A DNA stretch of 8,422 nucleotides from an uncultured Negativicutes bacterium (lineage in GTDB: Bacteria; Bacillota; Negativicutes; Acidaminococcales; Acidaminococcaceae), in NCBI GenBank assembly GCA_937926555.1, contig CALAZX010000092.1:1-8422 (forward strand). Reading direction: 5' to 3'. Both the position numbers and the translations under genes were made by a program. Below the pieces are notes generated by a model. The model was not told the origin of the DNA. It did not search any database and was given only the letters and a program-made list of their open reading frames with translations. How positions within the stretch are numbered: the first letter of the stretch is position 1; each line of letters starts with the position of its first letter. Below are positions 6,208 to 8,422 of this stretch, one piece after another.

Positions 6208-6864
6208 ATGAAAAAATTACTTGTTCTCTTGGTCGCATTCCTCGCTTTCTTTGGATTCGCCCCTGCCGAAGCCCGATTCCTCACAGGCGGGGAGTATAAA
6301 GAACCGCCGGTTGTCCATGTGGAGTCTATTTTCGGAGACGAGCTTGAGTTTGTCTGGGACAAGACGAAACAAAATGAGCATGCCGAGGCATTGCGGCAGT
6401 TCGTCAAAACAAAGGGATCGCTTGATTCCGATAAAACCCTGATCACCATCGCTTTCCGGGGAGGCTATTTCGAGACCCTTCTGCAGAAAGACACGGAGGA
6501 CATCAGCGGTATCCGTTTTGACAGCTCTTTGGCCTGCGGGCTCAGATCAAAAAAAATGTTCTTTCCCCGCTGGATTGATTACAAAGACTATGGTTACGAT
6601 ATATGGAACGTGGAGATATATGAAGCCACAGGAGATTATTACCAGAGCCCGCCCCGGAAATTACTCGACCTTCTCCACACCTACCAGGCTCACGGTGCAT
6701 ACGGTCCGGTCAATGTCCGGTTGTATAGGGCCATGACGGAATGGGTGGAGAAAGAGCGCAGAGCCTATGCGGCTACGCTGGAATTCTGCATCAAACATCC
6801 GAAAACGATGGAAGAGATCCTCCCTATCGAGAAAGACCTTGAGCAGATTATCCAGGGTCTCTGA
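6208..6864 (+). CDS. Unrecognised exported protein, 218 aa
   Basis: I do not recognise this family. The first 22 residues form a clear Sec signal peptide: MKKLL, a hydrophobic core LVLLVAFLAFFGFAP, then a likely signal peptidase I cut after AEA. There is no lipobox cysteine. The mature protein of about 196 residues has no further membrane segment, is rich in Tyr, Trp and charged residues, and contains two well-separated cysteines. Its middle (KDYGYDIWNVEIYEATGDYY) looks like beta-strand; the C-terminal third is mainly helical. It is likely periplasmic or secreted. The gene is visibly less GC-rich than its neighbours, which might indicate acquisition or relaxed composition. It appears monocistronic, with its own promoter and a terminator after it, and converges on the kinase gene. 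Confidence 0.8.
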   Translation: MKKLLVLLVAFLAFFGFAPAEARFLTGGEYKEPPVVHVESIFGDELEFVWDKTKQNEHAEALRQFVKTKGSLDSDKTLITIAFRGGYFETLLQKDTEDISGIRFDSSLACGLRSKKMFFPRWIDYKDYGYDIWNVEIYEATGDYYQSPPRKLLDLLHTYQAHGAYGPVNVRLYRAMTEWVEKERRAYAATLEFCIKHPKTMEEILPIEKDLEQIIQGL

Positions 6865-6895
6865 GATACCCGGTCAGACAAAACCTCCCCAGCAT

Positions 6896-6935
6896 AAAAA
6901 AAGAACCCCCGGTCCGCAATGGGCCGGGGGTTTTT
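6896..6935. terminator. Bidirectional terminator between convergent genes
   Basis: AACCCCCGGTCC (6904-6915) pairs with GGGCCGGGGGTT (6921-6932), with one G-U wobble in the plus direction, around a GCAAT loop. TTTTT follows on the plus strand; on the minus strand the stem is followed by TTCTTTTTTT, the longer tract, although the wobble becomes an A-C mismatch there. It probably ends both the exported-protein transcript and the histidine-kinase transcript. The remaining bases between the two genes show nothing else. Confidence 0.85.
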
Positions 6936-7003
6936 CTATCGTTCCGCTTTATTCTGTTGTGCAGGTTCAGAAGCCGGATGCAAAACGCTGCCGCCGCCCG
7001 CCT

Positions 7004-8422
7004 CTACTTCTTTTCCTCCCAGAGGACCCTCACTTCCGTCCCCTCGCCGGGGATGCTGGTGAGCACGATCTTGCCGCCGGTGAGCAGTACCGCCTTCTTC
7101 ACGATGGACAGGCCCAGTCCGGTACCCTCGATCTCCTGGCTCCGCCCTTTGTCCACCCGGTAGAACCGTTCGAAGATGCGGCCCTGTTCCTGCTTGTCGA
7201 TGCCGATGCCGGTATCCCGCACGGAAAGTCCCGTCATGCCGTCCTCCACCAGGGTGCTGAGGATCACCTTGCCGCCTTTCCGGTTGTACTTGATGGCGTT
7301 CTCCGCCAGGTTGTAGGCGATGCGGTACAGGCTCCGTGCCGGAGCGTGGATGGCGGGCTCGCAGGGGAAAGCCGTCACCAGCTCCACCTCCATGGATTCC
7401 GCTTTGAACTCCAGGTCCTCCTTCACGTGAAGGAGGATGTCCGTCAGGGATTGGGCCTCCCCGGTGACGAAGCTCCGCTGCTCCTCCTGCTCCGCATCCA
7501 GCCGGGACAGGGTCAGGATGTCCTGGACCAGGCCGATGAGCTTCTGGGCCTCGCTGTAGATCTTGTCCGAGAACTGTACCATGTCCTCCGGCGGCACCAT
7601 GCCGCTCTTCATGATCTCCGCATAGCCGGAGATGGAGGTCAGGGGCGTCTTCAGCTCGTGGGAGACGTTGGCGGTGAATTCACGCCGCAGCTCCTCCCGC
7701 TGGACAATGTCCGTGATGTCCACGGCGTTCAGCATGGCGCCGATCACCTGCTGCTCATAGTTCAGCATGGGGCTCACCATGAGGTAGATGTTGCGGCTGC
7801 CCAGCTTCAGCTCCAGCTCGTTCTTCTCGCCCCGGAGGGCGGATTCCACCGCGTCGATGATCAGGGGCTGCCGTGTCACCTCCAGGAGGGACTCCGGCTT
7901 CTTCCCGCCCACCGGCAGGGTCTTGCCGGACAGCAGATCCAGTGCGCTGTCGTTGATGCTGATGATGCGGTTCTGCCTGTCGATGAGGATGAAACCCTCG
8001 GTGAGGTTCTTGATGATGCTCTCCAGCTCTTTCTTCTGGTTGAGGATCTCCGCCTCCTTCACCGCCAGCGCCTCTTTCTGGCTCCGCATCCGCATCAGCA
8101 GGGGATCCAGCTCCTCATAGCCCTCCCCCAGGTCCGGTTTCTCGAAGTCCATCCGGTTGATGGGCTCCACAATCTTCCGGGCCAGCTTCCGGGCCAGGAG
8201 CACCGCCAGTCCCAGAATCAGCGCCGCGATGAACAGCAGCACGGCGGACATGTCGTAGAGCACCGCCAGCAGCGTATTCCTGGTCACCGCCAGCCGCATC
8301 ACGTCGCCGTTGTCCAGGCGCACTGCATAGTAGATGGTCTTCTGGGCCAAGGTGTCCGAATACCGCTCGGACAGTCCCTTCCCCGTCTCGAAGGCGCTCT
8401 TTATCTCGGGGCGGTCCTTGTG
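7004..8422 (-). CDS. Membrane sensor histidine kinase, PhoR-like (5' end missing)
   Basis: The frame runs open from the right edge to TAG at 7004-7006, giving 472 visible residues; the true start and the first membrane segment lie outside. From the edge inward: end of an extracytoplasmic sensor region (about 1-50), a transmembrane helix (about 58-77) and a HAMP-like linker with a coiled coil (78-133). A PAS domain begins IIKNLTEGFILID. A HisKA domain carries NVSHELKTPLTS with the phosphorylated H255, and a HATPase domain has N375 in the N box, VRDTGIGI, FERFYRV and GTGLGLSIV (433-441). All catalytic boxes are intact. The protein autophosphorylates and passes the phosphate to a response regulator, which by PhoPR/WalRK-type precedent would lie upstream, beyond the right edge. 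The layout resembles PhoR, but the stimulus cannot be read from the sequence. An internal TTG at 8350 is not the start. Confidence 0.93.
   Translation of the reverse strand, partial: HKDRPEIKSAFETGKGLSERYSDTLAQKTIYYAVRLDNGDVMRLAVTRNTLLAVLYDMSAVLLFIAALILGLAVLLARKLARKIVEPINRMDFEKPDLGEGYEELDPLLMRMRSQKEALAVKEAEILNQKKELESIIKNLTEGFILIDRQNRIISINDSALDLLSGKTLPVGGKKPESLLEVTRQPLIIDAVESALRGEKNELELKLGSRNIYLMVSPMLNYEQQVIGAMLNAVDITDIVQREELRREFTANVSHELKTPLTSISGYAEIMKSGMVPPEDMVQFSDKIYSEAQKLIGLVQDILTLSRLDAEQEEQRSFVTGEAQSLTDILLHVKEDLEFKAESMEVELVTAFPCEPAIHAPARSLYRIAYNLAENAIKYNRKGGKVILSTLVEDGMTGLSVRDTGIGIDKQEQGRIFERFYRVDKGRSQEIEGTGLGLSIVKKAVLLTGGKIVLTSIPGEGTEVRVLWEEKK

Noticed and set aside
7004..8350. Histidine kinase starting at TTG 8350
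   Set aside because: The frame is open to the right edge and the upstream residues continue a plausible sensor domain, so the TTG is internal.
1..8422. CRISPR array, tRNA or rRNA genes, insertion sequence ends
   Set aside because: No spaced direct repeats of CRISPR type, no cloverleaf or rRNA-like stretch, and no transposase or terminal inverted repeats were seen on either strand.

Overview
The window looks like chromosomal DNA from a fairly GC-rich member of the Bacillota. The evidence is strong AGGAGG-type ribosome binding sites, intrinsic terminators with GC stems and U-tracts, AT-rich intergenic DNA between GC-rich genes, and a Bacillota-style PhoR-like kinase. A Negativicutes or Clostridia host is possible, but the sequence does not settle it.

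Layout: (1) 1-4492, minus strand: one giant gene, cut by the left edge. It encodes a superfamily 1 DNA2/NAM7-type helicase with a C-terminal Vsr/MTES_1575-like nuclease domain. No competing reading frame in this stretch is convincing; the long plus-strand open frames are antisense shadows. (2) 4493-4715: helicase leader, an extended -10 promoter, and the terminator of the next gene upstream. (3) 4716-5726, minus strand: a WYL-domain transcriptional regulator, with a palindrome overlapping its likely promoter. (4) 5727-6207: a long AT-rich intergenic region. It has a TATAAT box, a perfect 7-bp inverted repeat, a tandem 8-bp repeat and a strong plus-strand terminator that serves no obvious gene, so it may encode a small RNA. 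(5) 6208-6864, plus strand: an unrecognised exported protein. (6) 6896-6935: a terminator that looks bidirectional. (7) 7004-8422, minus strand: the C-terminal part of a membrane sensor histidine kinase, cut by the right edge.

The main point of interest is the pair in 1-5726. A WYL regulator sits directly upstream of, and co-directional with, a very large helicase-nuclease fusion. WYL proteins of the CapW/BrxR type repress anti-phage operons, and helicase plus Vsr-like nuclease architectures recur in bacterial defence loci. The pair is therefore a plausible WYL-controlled, single-effector defence cassette. The two genes appear transcriptionally uncoupled: a good terminator follows the regulator and the helicase has its own promoter. 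Anti-phage function is inference. The right-hand genes look like ordinary chromosomal genes.
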